This document shows, one piece after another, positions 26,064-34,882 of a stretch of DNA of 57,238 bases. Origin of the DNA: Flavobacteriales bacterium (GTDB lineage: Bacteria; Bacteroidota; Bacteroidia; Flavobacteriales; PHOS-HE28). A model generated the notes under the pieces. The model made no database searches and had not been told where the DNA came from. It worked only from the letters and a program-made list of their open reading frames with translations. The DNA is taken from positions 1 through 57,238 of the forward strand of contig SSGN01000080.1 in assembly GCA_008016945.1 (NCBI GenBank), given 5' to 3'. Position 1 is the stretch's first letter. The number at the start of each line of letters is the position of its first letter. A program made the translations under genes and the position numbers.

Positions 26064-26964
26064 AACGAAGAAGGTTCCGCAACGCTGGCTCCAGTTCCGG
26101 ATGTCGGAACCGGAAGCCGGTGCTCAGCAGCCGACGATTATCCGCACGGAAGCCTTCCAATAGTATGGTGGACATCTCGCCCAACGCGATCCGCAGCGCG
26201 AACCCGGGTACGTTCGGCAAGAGGAACGGGCGGTGCAGCACACGAGCGATCGTTCGCATGAACCGAGCATTCGACACATCATTCCCCGTGTTCACGTTGT
26301 AGGCGCCGACCCAGTCTTCGTTGAACAACGCGGCAGCGTAGGCGCTTACGAGGTCATCGATATGCACCCAAGGCATCCACTGCCTGCCATGGCCGAGTAC
26401 CGCGCCCAGCCCCCATCGTACGGGATAGGCAAGTTTTCCCAATGCTCCGCCGGTGCATGCCAGCACCACCGGAGTGCGCAGCTTCACCACGCGGGCCGTT
26501 GCACCCCACTCATCCACGGCCTGCTCCCAGGCTACGCTGATCCGTGCGATGGTGTCCTTACCCGCTTCGTCAGTCTCCGCGAACAGGTGGTCCGTGGTGC
26601 GTGCACCGTAGTAGTTGATGCCGGCGGCGCTCACGATGGTGCGCACCGGTGTTCCCGTCCGCCGGACAGCGTGTAGCAGGAGGCGGGAAGAGGCTGCGCG
26701 ACTGTCGATCAATTCCTGCACACGTGCTGCCTTCCATCGCGCGTCCGCGATACCAGCGCCGGCCAGATGTACCACGTGCGTCACGCCATGGAGACACCGT
26801 TCGTCGATGGTGCCTTGTATGATGTCCCAGTGGAAGGTCAGCGGATCGGCCGGGCCATCCCCGCATCGGCCAAGACGGTGGATCACATGTCCCTGTTGCG
26901 ATAGGAATGCTGCAAGCGCACGGCCGATCAGGCCCGAAGCACCGGTGATGAGGATCGTGGCCAT
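26047..26964 (-). CDS. TIGR01777-family epimerase-like protein (SDR fold)
   Basis: 305 residues. The N-terminus ATILITGASGLIGRAL holds the NAD(P)-binding glycine motif, and VTHVVHLAGAGIADARW and SAAGINYYG match the TIGR01777 branch of extended SDR proteins (YfcH/SulA-like). This family is widespread and has no settled substrate. The start at 26964 fits the usual N-terminus better than the in-frame ATG at 26988. The final residues, YTISH, and the stop codon lie inside the right end of the repeat element, so the original C-terminus may have been replaced. Confidence 0.88.
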   Translation of the reverse strand: MATILITGASGLIGRALAAFLSQQGHVIHRLGRCGDGPADPLTFHWDIIQGTIDERCLHGVTHVVHLAGAGIADARWKAARVQELIDSRAASSRLLLHAVRRTGTPVRTIVSAAGINYYGARTTDHLFAETDEAGKDTIARISVAWEQAVDEWGATARVVKLRTPVVLACTGGALGKLAYPVRWGLGAVLGHGRQWMPWVHIDDLVSAYAAALFNEDWVGAYNVNTGNDVSNARFMRTIARVLHRPFLLPNVPGFALRIALGEMSTILLEGFRADNRRLLSTGFRFRHPELEPALRNLLRYTISH

Positions 26965-27110
26965 GTGTCCTGGCACGAAGTACGGCATGGTGCAGCCGGG
27001 ATCCGCGCTCGTTCACAAGGATCAACACGTCGATCCGTCCGTAGCCTCATCGACGCACTGTGGTTGATGTTACAGGACCATGCCATGGAAGGGTGCGGGT
27101 GGGCCCGATC

Positions 27111-28784
27111 CTACGGCACCACGGCACGTAGAACATAGCGCGTGCCGCTGTCCTTGTCCTGCAATTGGATCAGGGCGAGGCCATGATACCTGACGGGTAG
27201 ATCGATCATCGTTGGCGCCATTGCCGAAGTCATGAACTGGCCGTCTTGCAGGAGCCTGCCGTCGGCGGTCGTGATCCGCATGCTGGCGTACATGGCGGGC
27301 GCGGTGATCCACAACCGATGCGGGTGCGTGGCGTCCTGGCCGATCGAGAGGGTAGGATGTGCGGCGTCGGAGAGGCCTGCGGTCACACACTCGGGGTCCG
27401 TAGCGGATCGCAGCACGACCGATACCGTTGCGGAAGCTTCACAGGAACCGCTCCCCACGGTGTAGGTGTGGATCCCTGGCAGCGAGGTGCCCGGCACGAA
27501 GATCCCGTTCGTGGCGTTGCCTTGCGGGTCCACCCATTGCCCGTCGGCCGCTGGGGTGCCGCCCAGCGCATCGAACAGGTCGATCCAGGAAGCGTTCTCG
27601 CACACGCTCAGCGAGGCGGAGGTGCCCGCTTGTGGCTCGGTACGCACCTCCACCGTGTAGTGGTATGTGCGTGCGGCGATCACCGGGCACGCATCGTCCT
27701 CTACGGTGATCCAGAAGGCATACGTCCCCACCGGGGTGCCAGTAGAGCAAAGCTCCACGTCCAAGGGATTGGTGCCGTTCACGGTCAATGAGGCGCCGGG
27801 CAAGGATGAGCCGATGTTGGAGACGAGCGTGAGCGATTGATCCAAATTCGGGTCGCTGATGGTGATGGATGCGCAGTAGGGCTGTGCGCCGCACACCGTC
27901 AGGGCACGATCGCCTGCCAGGTCCCCTGCTCCGGATGCGGAGGTGAAGGTGCCGCTGGTCAGCGGAGGGGGCTGGTTGGAACATGCCGTGGCCACGAACA
28001 GCATGTCACGCATCACCGTGCCTTTCACCTGGCCATCGCTGCCCCGTTCGGTGATCTTCACCACCACGATGATGGCGCCTGCCAGGGTAGGGGTGAAGGT
28101 GATCATGCCACTTGCGGCATCGATGACCATTCCTGTGAACGGCGTGGTACCGCTGTAACCGCCCACGTACTCCACGGGCAGCGGTGCGGGGCTTGCGAAG
28201 CGCGCCGTGATCAGCTCATAGCTCAATTGGTCTCCATCACTCTCCACCGCACTGGCATCGAATGTGACCGGCTGGTTGACGCAGACCATGGGCACCTTGT
28301 TGCTCGCGAAGGTGGGCGCCGCATTGCACACACCATTCTGGTTGCGCACGGTGGTCTCGATGTAAAGGCCCGGAGTGCCGGTCACGTTGAGTGAGGTGTT
28401 CCGGCAACAGATGTTCCAGCTGATCGTCCAGGTTTCGCAAGGGCTCAGGTACACCTGGGTCTGATAGGTGGCCAGCTCGAAACCGAGCAAGCTGCCTCCG
28501 TTGCACGAACTGTTGGGCAGGTCATCCGGGCAAAGCGATGATGCATCCTGCAGGCTCGTCGGGGTGAGGTTCGTTTGGGTGAACTGCACACCGCAGGTGT
28601 TGGAGAAGTTCAGCGTTTGAGGCAAGAGCGCTATTCCGCTGCAGTTGCGGAAGAGCTGAAGGGTCACTTCGTGCCAGTTGTTGCCTGTGCAGCGGGTGGT
28701 GATCGATCCGCCTGCGTAATGGTCCGCGAATACAGGCACCCAGATGAAGGTCAGGAACGATAGGAGGGTGTTGCGTATGCGCAT
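27111..28784 (-). CDS. Secreted protein with the same N-terminal cassette as the giant adhesin
   Basis: 557 residues. A signal peptide (RNTLLSFLTFIWVPVFA) is followed by DHYAGGSITTRCTGNNWHEV. Residues about 20-400 align with the N-terminus of the 3247-residue protein at 34883: same order of GG-I--C-GNN, LFRNCSG, ISWNICCRN, ESDGDQLSYEL, then AFWITVEDDACP. Many paired cysteines suggest disulfides outside the cell. The end, MRITTADGRLLQDGQ to YHGLALIQLQD, resembles a type A T9SS sorting domain, which would send it across the outer membrane. Upstream in-frame ATGs would precede the signal peptide and are not used. Its role may be adhesion; that is inference. Confidence 0.75.
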   Translation of the reverse strand: MRIRNTLLSFLTFIWVPVFADHYAGGSITTRCTGNNWHEVTLQLFRNCSGIALLPQTLNFSNTCGVQFTQTNLTPTSLQDASSLCPDDLPNSSCNGGSLLGFELATYQTQVYLSPCETWTISWNICCRNTSLNVTGTPGLYIETTVRNQNGVCNAAPTFASNKVPMVCVNQPVTFDASAVESDGDQLSYELITARFASPAPLPVEYVGGYSGTTPFTGMVIDAASGMITFTPTLAGAIIVVVKITERGSDGQVKGTVMRDMLFVATACSNQPPPLTSGTFTSASGAGDLAGDRALTVCGAQPYCASITISDPNLDQSLTLVSNIGSSLPGASLTVNGTNPLDVELCSTGTPVGTYAFWITVEDDACPVIAARTYHYTVEVRTEPQAGTSASLSVCENASWIDLFDALGGTPAADGQWVDPQGNATNGIFVPGTSLPGIHTYTVGSGSCEASATVSVVLRSATDPECVTAGLSDAAHPTLSIGQDATHPHRLWITAPAMYASMRITTADGRLLQDGQFMTSAMAPTMIDLPVRYHGLALIQLQDKDSGTRYVLRAVVP

Positions 28785-28824
28785 GGTGTTGAGTGTCGGA
28801 CCGCGTGAAGATAGAAGACCCGGA

Positions 28825-28862
28825 CGGTGTGGCATGTGGAGCGGGGCACACATGCCACACCG
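28825..28862 (-). terminator. 14-bp perfect hairpin between two minus-strand genes
   Basis: CGGTGTGGCATGTG (28825-28838) pairs exactly with CACATGCCACACCG (28849-28862) around a 10-base loop. It starts 33 bases past the stop of the exported hypothetical gene. On the minus strand it is followed by a pyrimidine-rich stretch (TCTTCTATCTT). It is probably a terminator that separates the two genes. Confidence 0.6.
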
Positions 28863-28895
28863 GCCGGGCCGAAATGGTGGTGAGCAGGCCGCCGC

Positions 28896-29774
28896 TTAGC
28901 GTGCCCGCTCCAAGGTCTTCAGGTCCTCGTCCAGGAAGCCTTCCTTCTTGCCGAAGATGGAGGCATCGTCGCGTAGGTACATCAACTCACCGGTACCCAC
29001 GTTGAACACGCGCTTGAAACAATGCTTGTTCTTGTGGTCGCCGGTCATCACCACGTCGCTGATCGTGATGTTCTTGTCCTGTTTCTCCAATGCACTGGCG
29101 AGCTGGCTCAACGCCATCACCTGGCACGGGGCCGAATAGTACTCCTTCACCTTGGTCGCATCGGGCAGGCTCTTGTCGGCGTGTTCCTGCGCAAGCCAGA
29201 ACTCCATGTCGCGAACCAACCGGTTGCGCGAAGCATACAGCCGATCCGCCGTGGTCTTGTCCGTGATCTTACCCCCTTCGACCAGGGCGAGGTAGTTCTG
29301 CAGGTGTTTCACGTACACATCCAGCAGCCGAGCCAGGCCTTTCTCGTTGATGGCCTTGGTGTCGATCTGGATGAAGGCCAGTTCATGTTCCGTGGGAATA
29401 CCGGTGAACTCGTTGTTCGTCTGGGCCAACACCTCGCCTTTCTTGGGTTTCCACCCCTTCACCAACGTGAGGAAGGTGGCGTCGAACTTCACGGGGTCGG
29501 TCTTGCGTGTCTTCAGCAGGTAGATCCGGTCCGGTGAAACGGGTTGGGCGGCCAGTTCCGCCGTGGATACGAACTCGAGCTCGCTGGTGAACTTCCAGTT
29601 GGCTTTGGCGGTTTCGATGATCGTTCGGTTGTACGGTGCGTCGCCCGCATCGAGCACCACCACCGTTTTGGTGGCTTTCGCAGCCTTCACCGCACCGGCA
29701 TTGAAGGTGCCGTATTGGGCATGAAGCGAGGTGGTGGCAAGTAGCGCGGCGATGGCCAAGGCACGGAGTTCCAT
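28896..29774 (-). CDS. Exported protein of unknown function
   Basis: 292 residues. A clear signal peptide, MELRALAIAALLATTSLHA, precedes QYGTFNAGAVKAAK, so it should be periplasmic or outer-surface. The mature part mixes charged helices and short strands. Visible pieces are TVVVLDAGDAPYN, YLLKTRKTDPVKFD, and a C-terminal DHKNKHCFKRVFNVGTGELMYLRDD. I recognise no domain. The start at 29774 is chosen for the signal peptide; the frame is open to 29852. It is divergent from the small gene at 29856 and followed by a strong hairpin. Confidence 0.7.
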   Translation of the reverse strand: MELRALAIAALLATTSLHAQYGTFNAGAVKAAKATKTVVVLDAGDAPYNRTIIETAKANWKFTSELEFVSTAELAAQPVSPDRIYLLKTRKTDPVKFDATFLTLVKGWKPKKGEVLAQTNNEFTGIPTEHELAFIQIDTKAINEKGLARLLDVYVKHLQNYLALVEGGKITDKTTADRLYASRNRLVRDMEFWLAQEHADKSLPDATKVKEYYSAPCQVMALSQLASALEKQDKNITISDVVMTGDHKNKHCFKRVFNVGTGELMYLRDDASIFGKKEGFLDEDLKTLERAR

Positions 29775-29807
29775 ATCGTAGGTTCGGTTTTTTGAGTCGG
29801 TGCGGGG

Positions 29808-29815
29808 CGAAAATA
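29808..29815 (-). promoter_or_regulatory. Candidate -7 element (TATTTTCG) for the exported hypothetical gene
   Basis: The minus strand reads TATTTTCG, one mismatch from TAnnTTTG, 33 bases before the start at 29774. Confidence 0.35.
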
Positions 29816-29830
29816 GTGCCATGATCGATG

Positions 29831-29838
29831 GACCTTTG
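29831..29838 (+). promoter_or_regulatory. Candidate -7 element (GACCTTTG) for the small gene at 29856
   Basis: GACCTTTG ends 17 bases before the ATG. It supports ATG 29856 over the upstream in-frame GTG or TTG codons that would overlap the element. Confidence 0.35.
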
Positions 29839-29855
29839 TGGGAGTTCTCCACACC

Positions 29856-30221
29856 ATGGACAAGCCATTGTCAAGATCCTGGGCGAATGCTCCACAGCGC
29901 TACCTGGACCGGGCCGATGTGCTGCGCGCCACCGTGGACCAATTGCAAAAGGACCTGGCTTTGGAACCCCACGAGCTGGCCCTGCCAGGGGATCCTCGGG
30001 ACGCTTTCGAGGACCTTCGAAGCCAGGTGCTGCCGATCCTGGAACGGTTGTCCGCCCGAAGTGCGCACGACCTGAAGGTGGCCCTTTACCGCGTGGATAT
30101 CCCTGAGCCTCAGCTACACCGGGCCATGGCCGCCGGTGGCTTGCACGCATTGGCCGGGGAGGTGGTGCTGCGCGCCTTGCAGAAGGTGCTTACCCGCATG
30201 CGCTTCGCAGGCCGCTTCTGA
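29856..30221 (+). CDS. Small conserved-looking protein of unknown function
   Basis: 121 residues, mostly helical, with no signal peptide or membrane segment. Features are WANAPQRYLDRADVLRATVDQLQKDL and a C-terminal LAGEVVLRALQKVLTRMRF. The amphipathic helices and even spread of charge suggest a small cytoplasmic helical bundle. I know similar unannotated proteins in Bacteroidota but no function. It lies 117 bases upstream of sucA on the same strand. Confidence 0.65.
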   Translation: MDKPLSRSWANAPQRYLDRADVLRATVDQLQKDLALEPHELALPGDPRDAFEDLRSQVLPILERLSARSAHDLKVALYRVDIPEPQLHRAMAAGGLHALAGEVVLRALQKVLTRMRFAGRF

Positions 30222-30309
30222 ACCGCGCCATATCCCCCGAGGATCCGCCTCCGGCCCGAGCCATGGAACAAGCACCTGCCATTCAACGTATAGCGCGCTT
30301 GCTCGTAGC

Positions 30310-30328
30310 TAACTTCGCGCCGCCTTTG
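30310..30328 (+). promoter_or_regulatory. Candidate promoter region for sucA
   Basis: Two -7-like candidates lie here: TAACTTCG (30310-30317) and CGCCTTTG (30321-30328). A TTG at 30299-30301 lies 19 bases before the second, within the 17-23 spacing known for Flavobacterium. The second ends 10 bases before the sucA ATG. Confidence 0.4.
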
Positions 30329-30338
30329 CGGCCTTGTC

Positions 30339-33110
30339 ATGGACAAATTCTCCTATCTCAGCAACGTCGGCAGTGTCTGGCTCGACGATCTGTACCAGCA
30401 GTACCTCAACGATCCCGGCAGCGTGGAAACGGGGTGGGCGCGCTTCTTCGAGGGCTTCGAGTTCGCGCGGTCGGCCAATGGTGCCTTGGACATGGCGGCC
30501 ACCGCCAAGGGTGCGGCCACTCCAGCTGGCAACGAGCGTTTCGAGAAGGAGTTCCGGGTGGTGAGCCTCATCGCCGCTTACCGCGAACGTGGCCACTTCT
30601 TCACCAAGACCAACCCGGTGCGCGACCGCCGTACCTACAAGCCCACCCTGGACCTGGAGAACTACGGCCTCGCCGAGGCTGATCTGGACACCGTGTTCAG
30701 CGCGGGGAACGAGGTGGGTATCGGGCCCGCCAAGTTGCGCGACATCCTCACACTGCTCAAGCAGACCTACTGCCAGAGCATCGGCGCGGAATTCATGTTC
30801 ATCCGTGATCCCGAGAAGGTGCGGTGGCTGCAGCAACGCATGGAGACGGTGCGTAACACGCCCGATTTCTCCATCGATCAGAAGAAGGCCATCCTTGAGA
30901 AACTGAACGAGGCCGTGGTGTTCGAGCGCTTCCTTGGCAAGAAGTTCATCGGCGCGAAACGCTTCAGTATCGAGGGCGCCGAAGCGCTCATTCCGGCGCT
31001 GGATACCGTGATCGAACATGGGGCGGAACTGGGGATCACCGAGTATGTGATCGGCATGGCGCACCGCGGCCGCCTGAACGTGCTGGCCAATACGCTGCGC
31101 AAGAGCTACGATCAGATCTTCAGCGAGTTCGAAGGCAAGGATTATGAGGACCAGCTCGTGGAAGGTGATGTGAAGTACCACATGGGCTACAGCAGCCTGT
31201 TGAAGACCGACACAGGCAAGGAGGTGCGCCTTACCCTTGCCCCTAACCCCAGTCATCTGGAGACCGTGGGCCCCATCATGCAGGGCATCTCCCGCGCCAT
31301 CATCGAACACGATGATCACTTCCAGAAAGGCCATACCGCACCCATCCTGATCCATGGTGATGCCGCCGTGGCCGGGCAGGGTGTGGTGTACGAGGTGGTG
31401 CAGATGGCCGGCCTGAAGGCCTATGAGGTGGGCGGTACCATCCACATCGTGGTCAACAACCAGGTGGGCTTCACCACCAACTACATCGATGCGCGCACCA
31501 GCGTCTATTGCACCGATGTGGCCAAGGTGACCCAGTGCCCGGTGTTCCATGTGAACGGCGATGATGCCGAGGCCGTGGCCTACACCGTGAAGCTCGCGAT
31601 GGATTTCCGCCAGCAATTCGGCACCGATATCTGGGTGGACATCCTTTGCTATCGCAAACACGGACACAACGAAGGCGATGAACCCAAGTTCACACAGCCC
31701 GTGCTCTACAAGGCCATCGCAGCGCACCCGGACCCACGTGCCATCTACACCCAGAAGTTGATCGACAGCGGCGTGGAAGGGGCCAAGGAACTGGCCGAGG
31801 ACATGGAGCGCAGCTTCACCGCCATGCTCGATGAACGCCTCAACGAGGCCAAGCAGGTACGGGTGGGGCGCATCACCAACTTCATGGAAGAGCGTTGGAA
31901 GGGTTTCAAACGCGCCGAACCCAAGGATTTCCTGAAGAGCCCGGTGACCGGCGTGAAGAAGGAGGTCCTGCAACGCATCGGAGAGAAGCTCAGCCTGCTG
32001 CACCCCGATGGTCGTAAGTTCTTCAACAAGCTGGAGAAGATCCTCGGCGATCGGAAGAAGATGATGGAGGCCGAGGTGCTCGATTGGAGCATGGCGGAAT
32101 TGCTGGCTTACGGCTCCTTGTTGGTGGAAGGGAAGCCCGTGCGGTTCACCGGACAGGATGTGGAGCGCGGAACCTTCAGCCACCGCCATGCCGTGGTGAA
32201 GGTGGAGGATAGCGAGGAGGAGTTCATCCACCTGAAGCATATTCAGGAAGGACAGGCACTGCTGCAGATCTATAATTCGCTGCTGAGCGAGTATGCCGTG
32301 CTCGGGTTCGAGTATGGGTACGCGCTCACCAACCCGAACACCCTCTCCATCTGGGAGGCGCAGTTCGGCGATTTCGTGAACGGAGCACAGATCGTGTTGG
32401 ACCAATACCTCTGCTGTGCCGAGGAGAAGTGGGGCACACAGAACGGTGTGGTGCTGCTGCTTCCCCATGGTTATGAAGGACAAGGCGCCGAGCACAGCAG
32501 CGCGCGTATGGAACGTTTCCTTCAGAGCTGTGCCGATCTGAACATGGTGGTGGTCAATTGCACCACACCGGCCAACCTCTTCCATGTACTCCGTCGTCAA
32601 ATGGCATGGGACTTCCGCAAGCCCCTGGTGGTCTTCACGCCGAAGAGCCTGTTGCGCCATCCGAAGTGCGTGAGCCGATTGGACGACCTCACCACCGGTG
32701 GTTTCCAGGAGTTGATCGACGATGTCGCCGCCGATCCGAAGGCCGTGCGCACGGTGATCCTCACCCAGGGCAAGGTCCATTACGACCTCGCCGAGCATCG
32801 GGAGAAGAACGGCATCGCCGATGTTGCTCTGGTCCGACTCGAGCAGATCCATCCATTGCCGGTGGAACAGATGCGGGCCGTGATCAAGAAGTACGCAAAG
32901 GCCGAACGCTTCCTCTGGGTGCAGGAAGAACCGCTGAACATGGGCGCTTGGAGCCACATCGCCATGCATTTCACCGACGTGAAGTGGGAGGTGGTCGCGC
33001 GTCCGGCCAGTGGTGCCCCGGCCACCGGCAGCAGCAAACGCAGCGCCAATCAACAGATCGCGATCATCGAACAGGCGTTCGCCAGGTCCACGGCGAAGGT
33101 CAAGGTCTGA
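30339..33110 (+). CDS. sucA: 2-oxoglutarate dehydrogenase E1 component
   Basis: 923 residues, normal for the thiamine-diphosphate E1 of the 2-oxoglutarate dehydrogenase complex in the TCA cycle. The N-terminal peptide SYLSNVGSVWLDDLYQQYL is typical for binding the E2 core. Core segments are GMAHRGRLNVLANTL (about 239-253), HGDAAVAGQGVVYE, NNQVGFTTNY, RKHGHNEGDEP, and in the transketolase-like half SRLDDLT and RLEQIHPLP. E2 (sucB) follows after 73 bases; E3 is not in the window. Confidence 0.97.
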   Translation: MDKFSYLSNVGSVWLDDLYQQYLNDPGSVETGWARFFEGFEFARSANGALDMAATAKGAATPAGNERFEKEFRVVSLIAAYRERGHFFTKTNPVRDRRTYKPTLDLENYGLAEADLDTVFSAGNEVGIGPAKLRDILTLLKQTYCQSIGAEFMFIRDPEKVRWLQQRMETVRNTPDFSIDQKKAILEKLNEAVVFERFLGKKFIGAKRFSIEGAEALIPALDTVIEHGAELGITEYVIGMAHRGRLNVLANTLRKSYDQIFSEFEGKDYEDQLVEGDVKYHMGYSSLLKTDTGKEVRLTLAPNPSHLETVGPIMQGISRAIIEHDDHFQKGHTAPILIHGDAAVAGQGVVYEVVQMAGLKAYEVGGTIHIVVNNQVGFTTNYIDARTSVYCTDVAKVTQCPVFHVNGDDAEAVAYTVKLAMDFRQQFGTDIWVDILCYRKHGHNEGDEPKFTQPVLYKAIAAHPDPRAIYTQKLIDSGVEGAKELAEDMERSFTAMLDERLNEAKQVRVGRITNFMEERWKGFKRAEPKDFLKSPVTGVKKEVLQRIGEKLSLLHPDGRKFFNKLEKILGDRKKMMEAEVLDWSMAELLAYGSLLVEGKPVRFTGQDVERGTFSHRHAVVKVEDSEEEFIHLKHIQEGQALLQIYNSLLSEYAVLGFEYGYALTNPNTLSIWEAQFGDFVNGAQIVLDQYLCCAEEKWGTQNGVVLLLPHGYEGQGAEHSSARMERFLQSCADLNMVVVNCTTPANLFHVLRRQMAWDFRKPLVVFTPKSLLRHPKCVSRLDDLTTGGFQELIDDVAADPKAVRTVILTQGKVHYDLAEHREKNGIADVALVRLEQIHPLPVEQMRAVIKKYAKAERFLWVQEEPLNMGAWSHIAMHFTDVKWEVVARPASGAPATGSSKRSANQQIAIIEQAFARSTAKVKV

Positions 33111-33183
33111 ACTCCGATACATTTCCCAACCCGCACCACCGCAGTAACCCTTTCCCTTTTCACCCCATTCACCTCATTTCCTC

Positions 33184-34428
33184 ATGGCCATTGTAGATAT
33201 CAAGGTCCCCAGTCCCGGAGAAAGCATCACCGAAGTGCGCATCGCGCAATGGCTGGTGAAGGATGGCGATCTGGTGGAACGGGACCAGGTGATCGCCGAG
33301 ATCGATAGTGACAAAGCCACGTTGGAGTTGAGCGCCGAAGCGGCGGGACAGGTGAAGCTCCTGGCCCAGGCTGACCAGACCGTGAACGTGGGTGATGTGG
33401 TGGCCAAGGTGGATACCAGCGTGGCCGTGCCTGCGAAGGCGGATGCCAAGCCTGCGGCTTCCAAGGCTGTGACCAAGGAGGAGAAGACGCCTGCGAAGAC
33501 CGAACCGGTGAAAGCCGAACCGGCCACCGCCGCACATGCCACACCCGTGGCCAAAGCCATGATGAGCGAGAAGGGGCTGAGCGCGGATCAGGTGAAGGGG
33601 ACCGGACCCAACGGCCGTGTCATGAAGAGCGATGTGAACGCGTACGTGTCCGGAGGCGTGAAGGCCGATGCCATCGTCATGAGCGGATGGGGCGGCACGC
33701 GTGAGCAGAAGCGCAGCAAGATGTCGTCGCTGCGGCAGACGGTGGCCAAACGCTTGGTGATGGCGAAGAACCAGACCGCCATGCTCACCACCTTCAACGA
33801 GGTGGACATGAGCGCGGTGATGGCCCTGCGCGATAAGTACAAGGACAAGTTCAAGGAGACCCATGGCGTGAACCTGGGCTTCATGAGCTTCTTCACCAAG
33901 GCCGTGACCGAAGCCCTGCGCTTGTTCCCTGCGGTGAACGGCCAGATCGATGGGGAAGAGATCATCTTGAGCGACTATGCGGACATCGGTATCGCCGTGA
34001 GCAGTCCCAAGGGGCTGATGGTGCCGGTGTTGCGCAATGCCGAGCGGTTGTCGCTGGCGGAGATCGAAGCAGGGATCAAGGCTCTGGCCGTGAAGGCGCG
34101 CGACGGCAAGCTCAGCATCGATGAAATGACCGGTGGCACCTTCACCATCACCAATGGCGGTGTGTTCGGGAGCATGCTCAGCACCCCCATCATCAACCCG
34201 CCGCAAAGTGCGATCCTCGGTATGCACAACATCGTGGAGCGCCCCGTGGCCGTGAACGGTCAAGTGGTGATCCGCCCGGTGATGTACGTGGCCCTGAGCT
34301 ATGATCACCGCATCATCGACGGTAAGGAGAGCGTGAGCTTCCTCTACAAGGTGAAGGAGATGATCGAGGATCCGCACAAGCTGATCTTCGGCGCGAAGGA
34401 TCCCGGTGAAGTGCTGCTGGGACTTTGA
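33184..34428 (+). CDS. sucB: Dihydrolipoyllysine succinyltransferase (E2 of 2-oxoglutarate dehydrogenase)
   Basis: 414 residues. The lipoyl domain carries Lys44 in [11 protein letters not shown]. An Ala/Pro/Lys/Thr-rich linker (about 80-118) follows, then the peripheral-subunit-binding segment [20 protein letters not shown], and the catalytic domain ending in [18 protein letters not shown] with His375. It passes the succinyl group to CoA and forms the core of the complex. It pairs with sucA directly upstream. The ATG at 33184 matches the usual start ([15 protein letters not shown]). Confidence 0.96.
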   Translation: MAIVDIKVPSPGESITEVRIAQWLVKDGDLVERDQVIAEIDSDKATLELSAEAAGQVKLLAQADQTVNVGDVVAKVDTSVAVPAKADAKPAASKAVTKEEKTPAKTEPVKAEPATAAHATPVAKAMMSEKGLSADQVKGTGPNGRVMKSDVNAYVSGGVKADAIVMSGWGGTREQKRSKMSSLRQTVAKRLVMAKNQTAMLTTFNEVDMSAVMALRDKYKDKFKETHGVNLGFMSFFTKAVTEALRLFPAVNGQIDGEEIILSDYADIGIAVSSPKGLMVPVLRNAERLSLAEIEAGIKALAVKARDGKLSIDEMTGGTFTITNGGVFGSMLSTPIINPPQSAILGMHNIVERPVAVNGQVVIRPVMYVALSYDHRIIDGKESVSFLYKVKEMIEDPHKLIFGAKDPGEVLLGL

Positions 34429-34882
34429 CCCGCACCAGGTTGGGCACCCCTGCGGAGGTCCGAAGGGTCTGAGCAAGGTTCGCTGCAAGATGTACTACGC
34501 CGTTCCGTAGGATAGGGTGGATCTTTCATCGGTCGTTGAGCCGGTCCGCATCGTATGCGCACGGGCCACACGACTCGTACGTCCTGCATCTTGGTCCGTA
34601 GGTGGGTTTGTGATCCTTGATGTTCGTAGAGCCGCATGGTCCGTGTCCGTTGGTACGCCTTGATCCGAGTGGAGGTGATGCGCACACCCACACGCGCCTG
34701 TTAACAAGTGTGAAGGCCGCCCAAGCGTTTTCGAAGAGGGCCGAGATAGGTTTGCCCGGTACCTCGTAGCATGGCCCGTTCCATGTTCCGGAAGGATCAC
34801 CAGGGATGCGCTTGATCCAAGCGTGCCACGATGATCGGGAACCGATGGTTCTGCTCCGAGGCCATTTCAAGTCGGTCGGTAC
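34429..34882. other. 454-bp non-coding leader region before the giant adhesin
   Basis: No gene is supported here; open frames on both strands lack any protein-like content. The gap separates metabolic genes from the adhesin operon and probably holds its control region. A promoter-like TAGGTTTG is at 34747-34754. CTACG-ccgttc-CGTAG near 34496-34510 could form only a weak stem. I see no strong terminator for sucB. Confidence 0.5.
34747..34754 (+). promoter_or_regulatory. Candidate -7 element (TAGGTTTG) for the adhesin operon
   Basis: TAGGTTTG is a perfect TAnnTTTG match, 128 bases before the adhesin ATG. Unlike the short-leader genes in this window, it would leave a leader of about 120 bases, enough for post-transcriptional control. 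Confidence 0.4.

Noticed and set aside
30309..33122. 937-codon minus-strand open frame opposite sucA
   Set aside because: The sense strand encodes a complete 2-oxoglutarate dehydrogenase E1; the antisense frame has no family features.
34429..34882. Possible third copy of the repeat element (shared string CGTTCCGTAG near 34500)
   Set aside because: Only 10 bases match and no terminal repeats are present, so chance is a sufficient explanation.
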